A stretch of DNA of 57,869 bases from assembly GCF_016861605.1 (NCBI RefSeq), contig NZ_BOLM01000017.1, forward strand, positions 1 to 57,869, written 5' to 3'. The number at the start of each line of letters is the position of its first letter. The stretch's first letter is position 1. Positions 50,351 to 57,869 of the stretch are shown here, in pieces. The notes beneath the pieces are model-generated. The model made no database searches, had not been told where the DNA came from, and saw only the letters and a list, made by a program, of their open reading frames with translations. A program made the translations under genes and the position numbers. Origin of the DNA: Levilactobacillus wangkuiensis. GTDB lineage: Bacteria; Bacillota; Bacilli; Lactobacillales; Lactobacillaceae.

Positions 50351-50713
50351 ATGCGTTCTGGATTAAAATGGACGGCTGCGTTGCTGGCAACCTTGACGTT
50401 GTCAACGACGGCATTAACACCAGTTACGGCCAATGCTTCTCGTTATCACTCGGGGATGCCGAAGAAGTTTTGGGGTCACTGGCGGAATAAAAGTGAACGT
50501 ATGCGCATCAGAAAGAACGGGTACGATTCAGCGTTGAGAGTCGCAACCGGCTGGGTTTTTGTGTATGGCAAGCCGCGAGTCAAGGCCCTTGGACACAATA
50601 AGTATCGGGTTCGAATCTTTACCTATAAAGCTAACCGCTGGACGACGCATTCATTCACTTATATTTCTAAGAATAAAATCAAATGGCTTGGTGAAACGCT
50701 CAAACGATATTAG
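50351..50713 (+). CDS. Small secreted LRGxW-like protein 8
   Basis: A 120-residue exported protein. Signal peptide 1-29 (cleavage near ANASR). The mature part starts YHSGMPKKFWGHWRNKSER, with Phe-Trp in place of Leu-Arg of the motif. Basic, short; AGGAGG precedes the ATG. Confidence 0.68.
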   Translation: MRSGLKWTAALLATLTLSTTALTPVTANASRYHSGMPKKFWGHWRNKSERMRIRKNGYDSALRVATGWVFVYGKPRVKALGHNKYRVRIFTYKANRWTTHSFTYISKNKIKWLGETLKRY

Positions 50714-50766
50714 TTTTCGCGCGGTTATGTAGAGATTTGGATTTTTTTGAAATCAGGAGGCACTTT

Positions 50767-51648
50767 ATGAAACATTTTAAATGGTTCGCACTGGTTGTTG
50801 CGGTAATGGGCGGGTTATATCTATCCCAACAAGCACCAACGACTGCGAATGCCGCGGTTCACTACATTCACAAGTGGCAGCATCCCTATCCGATTGATTT
50901 GCCGGAATACGAGGAGAATTCCGACAAGCCCAATCGTGCCGGCGTTTATTCCAGCAGGGGAAAGCTGTTGCGACGGGTAAATGGGACAAAATTGACGGGT
51001 AATTACTGGCCGTTAGCTGAGGCTAAGATTAAGGGCCATAAGTATTATCGCGTTTATAAGTATTCTTGGCGAGCTAATCATGAGGGCACGCATAAATTAG
51101 TCGGCTGGATGCGGACGTCGGCTTTTGGGAAGCAACCCAAGCATAAGGAATATGCCTCTGACATGTTTTACTCGTACTCCGCAAACTTTGGCGACGCTGA
51201 TTTGCCCAAGGCTATGTGGATATATGAAATTTTAGGCCAACCGATTAAATTTCAGGCGGAAAATGCGGGACATTCATTTTCCTTTGCGACCAGCGCCGAG
51301 TTTGTTTTGCGCTCATATATGAGAGAGTCGGATGGTAATTATTCAAACACGGGGGTTGAGGCCCTGCGGTGCACGGGTGGCGAATTAGAACTGTTCTATT
51401 CGTCGCAAAAGAAAGGAAAACACAGCGTCACGAAGTATCTCAAGAGCGGTAAAACGCAGCATTACACGATTTACGATAATAAATACGGTAACGTGCCAAC
51501 GACGATCAAGAATAATGTCAAAGGCAAGTGGTTAACCTTCTCGTACAAGTTAAAGGGTAAAAAGCATACCTATACGATTACGAGCAAGGGGGTTACGCGA
51601 TTCGACGGCAAAAAATTGACCTATACGGTCGAATCTAACGAAGGGTGA
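50767..51648 (+). CDS. Secreted protein at the end of the cluster
   Basis: A 293-residue exported protein. Signal peptide 1-30 (KWFALVVAVMGGLYLSQ; compare the protein at 47951), cleavage near ANAAV. The mature part contains an SH3/SLAP-like segment (about 45-130; NRAGVYSSRGKLLRRVNGTK and KYYRVYKYSW) that may bind the cell wall, and a second region of unknown fold with two cysteine-poor beta segments. AGGAGG precedes ATG 50767. The last gene before a terminator. Confidence 0.68.
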   Translation: MKHFKWFALVVAVMGGLYLSQQAPTTANAAVHYIHKWQHPYPIDLPEYEENSDKPNRAGVYSSRGKLLRRVNGTKLTGNYWPLAEAKIKGHKYYRVYKYSWRANHEGTHKLVGWMRTSAFGKQPKHKEYASDMFYSYSANFGDADLPKAMWIYEILGQPIKFQAENAGHSFSFATSAEFVLRSYMRESDGNYSNTGVEALRCTGGELELFYSSQKKGKHSVTKYLKSGKTQHYTIYDNKYGNVPTTIKNNVKGKWLTFSYKLKGKKHTYTITSKGVTRFDGKKLTYTVESNEG

Positions 51649-51754
51649 GGTCGAAGTGATGATCTGACGGGATATTCCTTCAGGTTATTTACGAAATGGG
51701 AAGGTCTCGTTCAACAGTAAGCTTAATTATGAACTACCAGACTAGCTAGAAAGC

Positions 51755-51777
51755 GGAGGGTGGACGCCCTCTTTTTC
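51755..51777 (+). terminator. Terminator of the secreted-protein cluster
   Basis: GAGGG and CCCTC pair around TGGACG and are followed by TTTTT. Confidence 0.7.
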
Positions 51778-51810
51778 TTTGCCAACAGTCACTTAACAAG
51801 GAGGATTTCT

Positions 51811-53553
51811 ATGTCAGAGTCACCAGCCCAACACCCGGTACGAACCTGGTTGTGGCACCACGCGTTTCTTTTAATTGTGATTGCGCTGTCGTTTTTAGCG
51901 GCGTTACCGCAGCTTACCAATCATTCGGTCATTCTCGGTGTCGATGGGCTCTTTCACTTTAACCGGTTCTACGACGTTGTCATGCAGCTAAAACAGGTTA
52001 ATTTCCATTATTTTGTCGCACCCTATGAGTATCAGGGGATGGGCCGGATGGTCAACGCCATCTATGGGCCGTTTGCCGCGGGATTCAATGGCGCCTTACT
52101 CCTGCTGGCAGGCAACTACGTGAAATATCAAGTCCTATCTCGCGTCGTCCTCAGCGCAGTCGCGGCCGAGTGCATGTACGTGGCACTCCGCCGGTGTCGG
52201 GTCACCAACCTGACAGCTCAGGCGATTGCCATTCTTTACCCGTTTACTTATCAAATTATTATGTGGAATATCCGTCAGTCCTTCATGAGCTGGGGCGCGG
52301 CGTTGATGCCGTTAGGCGTAATCGTCGGGGTGCGGATGATTGAAAATCGCGAGCACCCGGTCAACGTTTGGCAGCTGGCGATTGTGATGGCGCTGTTGAC
52401 GCAGACCCATTTGATTTCAGCCGCGCAAATTGCACTGATGCTGTTTGTCTACGCAATAGTTGCCCTGTTCCGTCTGCCAAATCGACGTGATTTTCTCTTG
52501 AAAATTGGGCAGGCCATCCTGCTGTACCTGGTTCTATGTGCCAACGTGATTGCCGGCATGGTAGAAGTCTTTATGGGCAACCGAATCTTGGGCGTCGGTC
52601 AGGTCAAAGATCCAGGTCGAAAGGCGTTTAACGTCCTAGTCCTACATCGCTCGCGCTACCTGATTCTGGTGGTGTTGGTCGCTAGCCTGATTATTCTTTT
52701 GATTGGTTGGCGAAAATTAAGCTTCTCGACCAAGGTGACGGCCAGTCTCGGTACGGGTTTTTATGTGATCTCATCGGTACTCTTGCCCTGGAATGCCATC
52801 TTCCGTTTACTGCCGGCCATCAGTTTTATCCAGTTTCCTTCGCGGTTTATGGCCGTGGGGACGGTGCTATTGTTGGTCGCTGACGGTCAGTTACTGTCAA
52901 CGACAATCCTGGGTCGTGGGTGGAATGGATTGCTACGACTAGGGATTGCCGGGTTAGGCGTCCTGTTAATTGCCGTGAATGGCTACTCAACCCTGCGGCA
53001 TACGCAACAACTTTTTGCGGTTCCACGTGCCATTTATCCAGCACGGACGTACGCCGCTAAGGAACTGGAAAGCTTGCGGACAGCCTTTAATAGCTCTAAT
53101 CTTGCTAAGCCATTGACGCTCGCAACTAAATCAACACCGGATTATTTACCCCTTCAGCCGAACTACAAACCGACTGATAATGTTTTCGCGGCGTACGAGG
53201 AACTGGACCACGTGCTTTACCAACGTACCGGTCCGCGCCTACACCAAACGATTGGGCAACACGTCACAACGCTACGGTGGGCGGGCACGAAAGCCCAGTC
53301 ATTGACGTTGCCGGTCGCCATGTACCGCAACACGCAGGCGACGCTGAATGGGCACGCCTTTCAGTACCGCAACAATCCCAAGCAGACATTGCGGCTGGCA
53401 ACGGTTCAGAGTCGGGCTGGTCAAAATACGTTTACCTTTCATTATCAGCCGCGATTGCTTTCACGGGGACTCCTGTGGGTTGCAGCACTTGGCTGGTTAG
53501 GGGCCTTAGTTTGGTGGTGGCGGTCGCGATTGACCAATAGCCAAAAGTTCTGA
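51811..53553 (+). CDS. GT-C/YfhO-like polytopic membrane protein
   Basis: A 580-residue membrane protein with about 11-13 helices. It resembles YfhO-type and '6-pyruvoyl-tetrahydropterin synthase-related' membrane proteins: LGVDGLFHFNRFYDVV in the first outer loop carries the acidic residue expected of GT-C glycosyltransferases, and QGMGRMVNAIYGPFAAG follows. The C-terminus (about 430-555) is an outer beta domain, then a last helix. It may transfer sugars from a lipid-linked donor to teichoic acid or a surface protein. The ATG at 51811 follows AAGGAGG. Just downstream of the secreted-protein cluster, though after a terminator. Confidence 0.7.
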   Translation: MSESPAQHPVRTWLWHHAFLLIVIALSFLAALPQLTNHSVILGVDGLFHFNRFYDVVMQLKQVNFHYFVAPYEYQGMGRMVNAIYGPFAAGFNGALLLLAGNYVKYQVLSRVVLSAVAAECMYVALRRCRVTNLTAQAIAILYPFTYQIIMWNIRQSFMSWGAALMPLGVIVGVRMIENREHPVNVWQLAIVMALLTQTHLISAAQIALMLFVYAIVALFRLPNRRDFLLKIGQAILLYLVLCANVIAGMVEVFMGNRILGVGQVKDPGRKAFNVLVLHRSRYLILVVLVASLIILLIGWRKLSFSTKVTASLGTGFYVISSVLLPWNAIFRLLPAISFIQFPSRFMAVGTVLLLVADGQLLSTTILGRGWNGLLRLGIAGLGVLLIAVNGYSTLRHTQQLFAVPRAIYPARTYAAKELESLRTAFNSSNLAKPLTLATKSTPDYLPLQPNYKPTDNVFAAYEELDHVLYQRTGPRLHQTIGQHVTTLRWAGTKAQSLTLPVAMYRNTQATLNGHAFQYRNNPKQTLRLATVQSRAGQNTFTFHYQPRLLSRGLLWVAALGWLGALVWWWRSRLTNSQKF

Positions 53554-53598
53554 CCTTTTAACCAATCGTTTGACCTTTAATCAGATTAATTGACCTTT
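53531..53598 (+). repeat. Four TGACC repeats with exact 20-bp period
   Basis: TGACC occurs at 53531, 53551, 53571 and 53591, the last three extended as TGACCTTT. The last one forms the -35 box of the hsp20 promoter. TTTGACC is the complement of the CtsR half-site GGTCAAA, but a standard CtsR operator has half-sites ten bases apart, not 20. Confidence 0.6.
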
Positions 53599-53618
53599 CT
53601 GGTGACGAGAACTATTAT
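53590..53618 (+). promoter_or_regulatory. Promoter of hsp20
   Basis: TTGACC and TATTAT separated by 17 bases, upstream of CIRCE. Confidence 0.75.
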
Positions 53619-53662
53619 GTTTTCAATATAAAAGCTGGTATTAAAGCGATGAACTGGTGAAA

Positions 53663-53689
53663 TTAGCACTCTAATACTACGAGTGCTAA
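53663..53689 (+). promoter_or_regulatory. CIRCE element (HrcA operator)
   Basis: TTAGCACTC-N9-GAGTGCTAA, a perfect match to the CIRCE consensus, lies between the promoter and hsp20. HrcA binding there represses transcription until heat shock. Confidence 0.95.
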
Positions 53690-53762
53690 TTACTTGCAAT
53701 CCTGACCAATACTGACTATTATAGATAATGTAATCAAGCAAAGCAGAAAGGGGTTATTGATT

Positions 53763-54188
53763 ATGACTAACGATGTTATGAACCGGAACTTTGATTTCTT
53801 TGATCCAATGAATTTCTTTAACGAAGTGGGGAACCTGGGACGCGACATGTTTAGCGGCGATGGCTCTATGAAGACGGATGTTGTGGAACACGATAAGGAC
53901 TACGTGGTTACGGCCGAAATGCCTGGCTTCAAGAAGGAAGACATTCACGTCGATTACCGCGACGACACCCTGAGAATTTCTGGGAAGTCCGAGGTCAACC
54001 AGTCAGCTAAGGATGACGATGGCCGGATTCTCCGTCAAGAACGTAGCAGTCAAAACGTTGCGCGTTCCTTCTACCTGCCAAGCATTGACCTGGATAATGT
54101 TCAAGCCAAGTACGTTGAAGGCGTTCTGACCTTGACGTTGCCAAAGCAAACCAAGGTTGCAGACAATCATAAGATCAGCATCGACTAA
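53763..54188 (+). CDS. Small heat shock protein Hsp20
   Basis: A 141-residue alpha-crystallin-domain chaperone that binds unfolding proteins in the cytoplasm. The domain spans about residues 38-135: EHDKDYVVTAEMPGFKKEDI at its start and the conserved A-x-x-x-x-G-V-L motif in AKYVEGVLTLTLPK. AAAGGGG lies nine bases before ATG 53763; an upstream TTG is too close. Control by CIRCE (HrcA), and possibly by CtsR through TGACC repeats, is visible upstream. Confidence 0.95.
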   Translation: MTNDVMNRNFDFFDPMNFFNEVGNLGRDMFSGDGSMKTDVVEHDKDYVVTAEMPGFKKEDIHVDYRDDTLRISGKSEVNQSAKDDDGRILRQERSSQNVARSFYLPSIDLDNVQAKYVEGVLTLTLPKQTKVADNHKISID

Positions 54189-54205
54189 TTAAATCGACAT
54201 TAATG

Positions 54206-54246
54206 AAGCCCACTGGCCACGACTGACGTGGTTGGTGGGCTTTTTG
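54206..54246 (+). terminator. Terminator after hsp20
   Basis: AGCCCACTGGCCACG pairs with CGTGGTTGGTGGGCT, followed by TTTTTG. Confidence 0.9.
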
Positions 54247-54397
54247 CTGGGTGGCCAATTTCTATGAGAAAAAGCCAACTTATCACACGAAAAATTTAGC
54301 CTCCTGTTAGGAAATTACCACGGGAATGTATTGTCTCTCATCTAAAATAAATAAAGCGCCTACAATTGGGCAGTCTATAATAATTGGGGAGACAATA

Positions 54398-55888
54398 ATG
54401 GCTGATAATAACACTAAAATCACCTTAATGGCCTTAGTCATGATGATCTTTACGACCGTCTTCGGCTTTGCCAACAGTACGGTGGCCTATTTCTTAATGG
54501 GTTACTCGTCGATTCTATTCTACTTAGCCGCGGCAATCCTATTCTTTATTCCATTTGCCTTAATGATGGCGGAATATGGGGCCGCCATCAAATCTGACGA
54601 AGGGAGTGGGATGTACCAGTGGTTGGACCGCAGTGTGAACTCAGAGTTCGCCTTCATCGGGACCTTCATGTGGTTTGCATCCTACATCATCTGGCTGGTT
54701 TCCACCTCCGCGAAGGTCTGGATTCCCTTTACCACGACCTTCTTCGGGCGTGATCAAACGCAAAACTTCGCCTTCGCCGGCTTAAACGCCACGCAGGTTA
54801 TTGGAATCCTGTCCTGCCTGTGGATGGTGCTGGTGACCTGGGTCTCCATCAAAGGGGTCAAGGGTATCGTGCGGATTACCAGCCTCGGTGGCTTGGCCGT
54901 CATGAGCTTAAACGCCATTTTGCTGGTCGTTTCCGGTGTCGTTTTGGCGTTGCAACATGGTAAATTTGCGCAACCACTGAGTACCTTCTTACACTCACCC
55001 CATCCCAGCTACCAACAACCGATGGGAATCATGAGCTTCGCCGTATTTGCCATCTTCGCTTATGGTGGCCTGGAAGTCTTAGGGGGCATGGTTGATAAGA
55101 CCAAGAACCCGGAAAAGACGTTCCCGAAGGCCATTGTCATCTCGGCCGTCGTCATCACGTTGGGCTATGCGATTGGGATTCTTTGCTGGGGGATTAGCAC
55201 GAACTGGCAAAAGGTCCTGTCCGACCCAACCACGAACATGGGAAACATTAGTTACGTCATGATGCGGAATCTGGGAGATACTTTGGGTGAAGCTATGGGG
55301 TTGAGCGCCGCCACGAGTACCACGATCGGGCTGTGGTTCGCCCGTTACACCGGTCTGGGCATGTTCTTAGCCTACTCCGGGGCCTTCTTCACGTTGACTT
55401 ACTCACCGCTGAAGACGTTGATCATGGGGACGCCCAAGTCCATGTGGCCAAAGAAGTTTACCAAATTAAACGACAACGATATGCCAAGCTACGCGATGAT
55501 GCTACAATGTGCCGTCGTCATCGTCATCATTCTGGTCGCGTCATTTGCCTCGAGCGATGCCTCAGCCTTCTACAACATTTTGACGCTGATGGCGAACGTA
55601 TCGATGACGTTGCCATACCTGTTCCTGGTCTACGCCTTTCCCAAATTCAAGCACAACCGCGACATCGTCAAGCCGTTCGAAGTCTACAAATCACCGGCCT
55701 GGACGACCGTCATCAGTTGGGTCGTCTTCCTCGTGGTCTTGGGGGCCAACGTTTTCACGTTGCTCCAACCAATCTTGGAAAATGGCGACGTTCAGAGTAC
55801 GATTTGGATGCTGGTTGGACCAATCCTGTTCGGCTTAATGGGTGTCATCTGGTACCAAGTCCGTAAACACAAACAAGCGGAGAACTAG
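54398..55888 (+). CDS. yjeM: Glutamate/GABA family amino acid transporter YjeM-like
   Basis: A 496-residue APC-superfamily permease with 12 or more helices. The opening KITLMALVMMIFTTVFGFAN and the loop EYGAAIKSDEGSGMYQWLD are characteristic of the YjeM group (inner-membrane amino acid transporter, exact substrate unsettled). The ATG at 54398 follows GGGGAGA; the frame is open upstream without a site. A cloverleaf-like element follows the stop codon. Confidence 0.85.
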   Translation: MADNNTKITLMALVMMIFTTVFGFANSTVAYFLMGYSSILFYLAAAILFFIPFALMMAEYGAAIKSDEGSGMYQWLDRSVNSEFAFIGTFMWFASYIIWLVSTSAKVWIPFTTTFFGRDQTQNFAFAGLNATQVIGILSCLWMVLVTWVSIKGVKGIVRITSLGGLAVMSLNAILLVVSGVVLALQHGKFAQPLSTFLHSPHPSYQQPMGIMSFAVFAIFAYGGLEVLGGMVDKTKNPEKTFPKAIVISAVVITLGYAIGILCWGISTNWQKVLSDPTTNMGNISYVMMRNLGDTLGEAMGLSAATSTTIGLWFARYTGLGMFLAYSGAFFTLTYSPLKTLIMGTPKSMWPKKFTKLNDNDMPSYAMMLQCAVVIVIILVASFASSDASAFYNILTLMANVSMTLPYLFLVYAFPKFKHNRDIVKPFEVYKSPAWTTVISWVVFLVVLGANVFTLLQPILENGDVQSTIWMLVGPILFGLMGVIWYQVRKHKQAEN

Positions 55889-55908
55889 TGCTTTGATGGC
55901 GCCTTACC

Positions 55909-56063
55909 GGGCGAGAAAAATGGGATCGGAACGCTGGGGGAGGACGCTGGAAGCCTGGAAAGCGGTCTTCCAGCTCGCTTTGAGCCGAAGAACACGTCTC
56001 AAAGTCGCCATTCTGCGAGTGGAACACTCGCAGAATCCCCGGCTGGACCCATTTTTCTCGCCC
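55909..56063 (+). repeat. Cloverleaf-like intergenic element, copy 3
   Basis: A perfect 16-bp closing stem (GGGCGAGAAAAATGGG with complement at 56048-56063) encloses three hairpins: CTGGAAG/CTTCCAG (55947/55967), CTTTGAG/CTCAAAG (55978/55998) and ATTCTGCGAGT/ACTCGCAGAAT (56010-56036). The layout is the same as at 22940-23096. The closing stem, first and third hairpins have different sequences that are still complementary; the second hairpin is conserved. Confidence 0.8.
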
Positions 56064-56161
56064 TCACGGCTGATACAGAACTAATTCTGCCAGTTTGTGC
56101 TTAATGGTTTTTACCCGAAAATTGGGCACAATTAGTTAGTCTAAATAAATATGCGTAAAAG

Positions 56162-56210
56162 AAAATGCAATCAACGTCCTCATCAATTGAGAACGCTGAT
56201 TGCATTTTTA
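56162..56210. terminator. Terminator hairpin
   Basis: AAAATGCAATCAACG pairs with CGCTGATTGCATTTT (one mismatch) with T-rich flank, between two copies of the repeat family. Confidence 0.8.
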
Positions 56211-56269
56211 GTATACATGATTAAGTCGCCACTGAAGCGGTACTGGGGTTAAACAAGTGTGAGCCGCAA

Positions 56270-56506
56270 GGTTGGTGAAAATGGGTCAGTTGTGGGAGTG
56301 ACCAGAGACGAGCCAAGGCGACCAGCTGTGTCGATGGTCTTAACTGAGCGATTTTCTCAGTTTAGAGCATGGGACAACCTTTGAGACCGTACCTCAGGCT
56401 CAAAGTTGAGGTGGAAGCCCGCTTCTCAGGCTGGAACCGGCCCCACAGCAGGGCACCTTGAGATCGTCGTCGGGAACGGACGCAACACGGCCTATTTTCA
56501 CCAGCC
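56270..56506 (-). repeat. Structured intergenic element, copy 4 (reverse orientation)
   Basis: The ends GGTTGGTGAAAATGGGTC and GGCCTATTTTCACCAGCC pair over 18 bases with only G-U wobbles. Inside are the conserved CTTTGAG/CTCAAAG hairpin (56379-56405) and an ACTGAG/CTCAGT hairpin (56341-56364). It shares long blocks with the element at 27.74 kb. Read on the minus strand, the order AAAATAGGCC, AAGCGG-CTTCCA, CTTTGAGCC and GTCTCAAAG follows copies 1 and 3. It lies next to the 3' end of the minus-strand aldo/keto reductase gene. Confidence 0.75.
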
Positions 56507-56536
56507 CGGAGGCGCAGTACCCACGCAGTTTAAACC

Positions 56537-57388
56537 TTAGTACTGCTTGCCGGTTTCGTAGACGATTTCGGGTTCGTTCCCCGTCCGCTCATTCTTATTC
56601 AGAATGTCGATCATGGTCATTTCGTCAACGTCTAAACTAAAGTCAAAGATATCGGCGTTTTCCTTGATCCGGTCGGGATGGGTGGACTTGGGAATCGTCA
56701 CCAATTCGTGTTGGAGTTCCCACCGCAAAACGATTTGGGCGACGGACTTGTTGTGGTGCTTGGCCATCTTAGTCAGCATTGGGTTATCTAGAACCACGCG
56801 CCGACCCAATGGACTCCAGGCTTCCGTAACAATTTTCTTTTCTTGGTCGTAGTCGAACAGTGCCTGTTGGTTTAAGTAAGGGTGGTACTCCACCTGGTTA
56901 ACGACGGGCATTTCCTTGGCCTGGGTAGCGAGTAGTTCCAGGTGGGCAATGGTGTAGTTGGAGACCCCGATGGATTTGACCTTTCCATCAGCCTTCAGTT
57001 GTTCCATGGCTTTCCAGGTGTCAAAGAAGTGTTCACGAACGGGCCAGTGAACCAGTAAAAGGTCCAAGTAATCAGTCTGTAAACGTTTGAGTGAGCCTTC
57101 CACGGCCTTCATGGTCCGGTCGTAACCCTGAACGACTTCGGCGACCTTGCTGGTCAGGAAGAAGCCTTCCCGGGGCAAGCCGAGTTGGTGCAGGGTGGGA
57201 CCGAGGATATCCTCGTTGCGGTAGAGCATGGCCGTGTCAAACATGCGGTAACCGGCGTTCCAGGCCGCGTCAATCGACTTGTTCATGGTTTCTTGGTCGC
57301 CGATTTTGTAGGTCCCAAAACCCATGACCGGCATGCGGTTGCCATCGGCCAGTTTGCGTGTATCCGTAATCTTGGTGGGTGGTGTCAT
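56537..57388 (-). CDS. Aldo/keto reductase (2,5-diketogluconate reductase type)
   Basis: A 283-residue NADPH-dependent oxidoreductase. Tetrad residues are visible: Asp and Tyr in MFDTAMLYRNE, Lys in LTSKV and His in LLVHWPV. GVSNYTIAHLE and the cofactor segment ELVTIPKSTHPDRIKEN follow in family order. AAGGAGG precedes the ATG. Typical substrates are keto sugars, methylglyoxal or other carbonyls. It differs from the enzyme at 15.1 kb in subgroup and sequence. Confidence 0.92.
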   Translation of the reverse strand: MTPPTKITDTRKLADGNRMPVMGFGTYKIGDQETMNKSIDAAWNAGYRMFDTAMLYRNEDILGPTLHQLGLPREGFFLTSKVAEVVQGYDRTMKAVEGSLKRLQTDYLDLLLVHWPVREHFFDTWKAMEQLKADGKVKSIGVSNYTIAHLELLATQAKEMPVVNQVEYHPYLNQQALFDYDQEKKIVTEAWSPLGRRVVLDNPMLTKMAKHHNKSVAQIVLRWELQHELVTIPKSTHPDRIKENADIFDFSLDVDEMTMIDILNKNERTGNEPEIVYETGKQY

Positions 57389-57499
57389 AAAATAGTTCCT
57401 CCTTGACGGCAGATACCGTCAGTCATTGTGGGTGCGAGGCGCTGGGCCAGACACGCGTATACTCTCCATTTTAGGCTATCTAGCGCTAAATGACAACGC

Positions 57500-57661
57500 T
57501 TACTGCCGACGATGAAAAACGTCAAAGAGGTTGATACTAGCCTCGAACAACATCCCAAACGTCATGAGCCACATGGCCAGCATATCTTGATGGGCTAGCA
57601 TACAGCCAAGCAGGATAATGTAGAGAATAAATAGAATAACCGCTGATGATTTGTGATTCAA
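57500..57661 (-). CDS. Small membrane protein, TTG start
   Basis: A 53-residue protein with two hydrophobic segments (VILFILYIILLGCML and WLMTFGMLFEASINL) and a basic end (FHRRQ). AAAGGGAG lies seven bases before a TTG at 57661. The longer open frame upstream (to 57739) has no ribosome binding site, so I prefer the short form. No family recognised. Confidence 0.5.
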   Translation of the reverse strand: MNHKSSAVILFILYIILLGCMLAHQDMLAMWLMTFGMLFEASINLFDVFHRRQ

Positions 57662-57869
57662 AATATTACTCCCTTTGAAGAATTTAAGTAAAAATGCGTT
57701 AACGAATGCTACCAATTCCATTGTAGTCTTTGCCGGCACAAAAGGTTACTATCGTTCCCATTAGAAATGCTTGCGTTTCTCTAAAAGATTGCGCCCGATT
57801 TAAAATTGAAGTGCAACACCCCTTAAGACATTAAGGGTAAACAAATAGGCCATGGAGACCTATACTTTT

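Noticed and set aside
53531-53598. TGACC repeats as plasmid-type iterons or a CRISPR fragment
   Set aside because: The repeat unit is only 5-8 bases, part lies inside a coding sequence, there is no Rep gene, and it overlaps an hsp20 promoter.
55333-55866. 177-codon frame inside yjeM
   Set aside because: It is a +1 shadow with no binding site; the transporter frame has clear membrane helices and family motifs.

Overview
The window comes from a low-to-mid-GC Gram-positive bacterium of the family Lactobacillaceae, probably a heterofermentative member such as Levilactobacillus or a close relative. This is inferred from the 23S/5S rRNA ends, strong AGGAGG ribosome binding sites, gnd and zwf close together, a CIRCE-controlled Hsp20, a YjeM-type amino acid transporter and many lactobacillus-like oxidoreductases. 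There is no tRNA, CRISPR array or complete insertion sequence.

Layout. 1-282: end of an rRNA operon (23S 3' end, 5S, terminator). 0.7-9.4 kb: a DAACS symporter; an orphan M-box magnesium riboswitch whose target gene has decayed; peroxiredoxin AhpC; a TetR/old-yellow-enzyme pair; a first secreted 'LRGxW' protein; an XRE regulator. 9.5-17.6 kb: gnd, a MarR regulator and GNAT enzyme, zwf, an AAC(3)-like acetyltransferase, an aldo/keto reductase, and a secreted Ig-like protein. 17.6-21.6 kb: a metal/oxidative-stress block on the minus strand. It holds a P-type ATPase with an unusual CPG motif, a tiny membrane protein that appears to start at ATC, a Dps-like protein lacking both conserved ferroxidase histidines, and two nearly identical CxxC metallochaperones. 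The ATPase and the chaperones each have a promoter with an FNR-like box at the same distance from the -10. 21.7-37.3 kb: transporters (MFS, organophosphate antiporter, DHA2, AEC), a lone AAA15 ATPase, a nitroreductase-NrdI pair, an ABC-F protein behind a three-codon leader ORF and attenuator, an alcohol dehydrogenase pseudogene with one amber codon beside a LysR regulator, and a CNNM/CorC protein.

37.8-51.8 kb is the most unusual part. A toxin-antitoxin module sits between two copies of the same terminator. Then come a small ribbon-helix-helix gene, a membrane protein, and an 837-residue cytoplasmic protein with an N-terminal beta-helix and two CbxX/EccA-type AAA+ domains. Twelve consecutive genes for small, very basic Sec-exported proteins follow; eight share a P-K-x-x-R-G-x-W motif near the mature N-terminus and one is a metzincin protease. 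I propose this as a possible uncharacterised export or cell-surface system. 51.8-57.9 kb: a GT-C/YfhO-like membrane protein, Hsp20 with CIRCE plus 20-bp-periodic TGACC repeats, YjeM, an aldo/keto reductase and a tiny membrane protein.

Four intergenic elements (22.94, 27.74, 55.91 and 56.27 kb) form a family of folded repeats. A long closing stem is recognisable in three of them and encloses several hairpins. Stem sequences differ between copies while pairing is kept, which is the signature of a conserved RNA or a foldback repeat.
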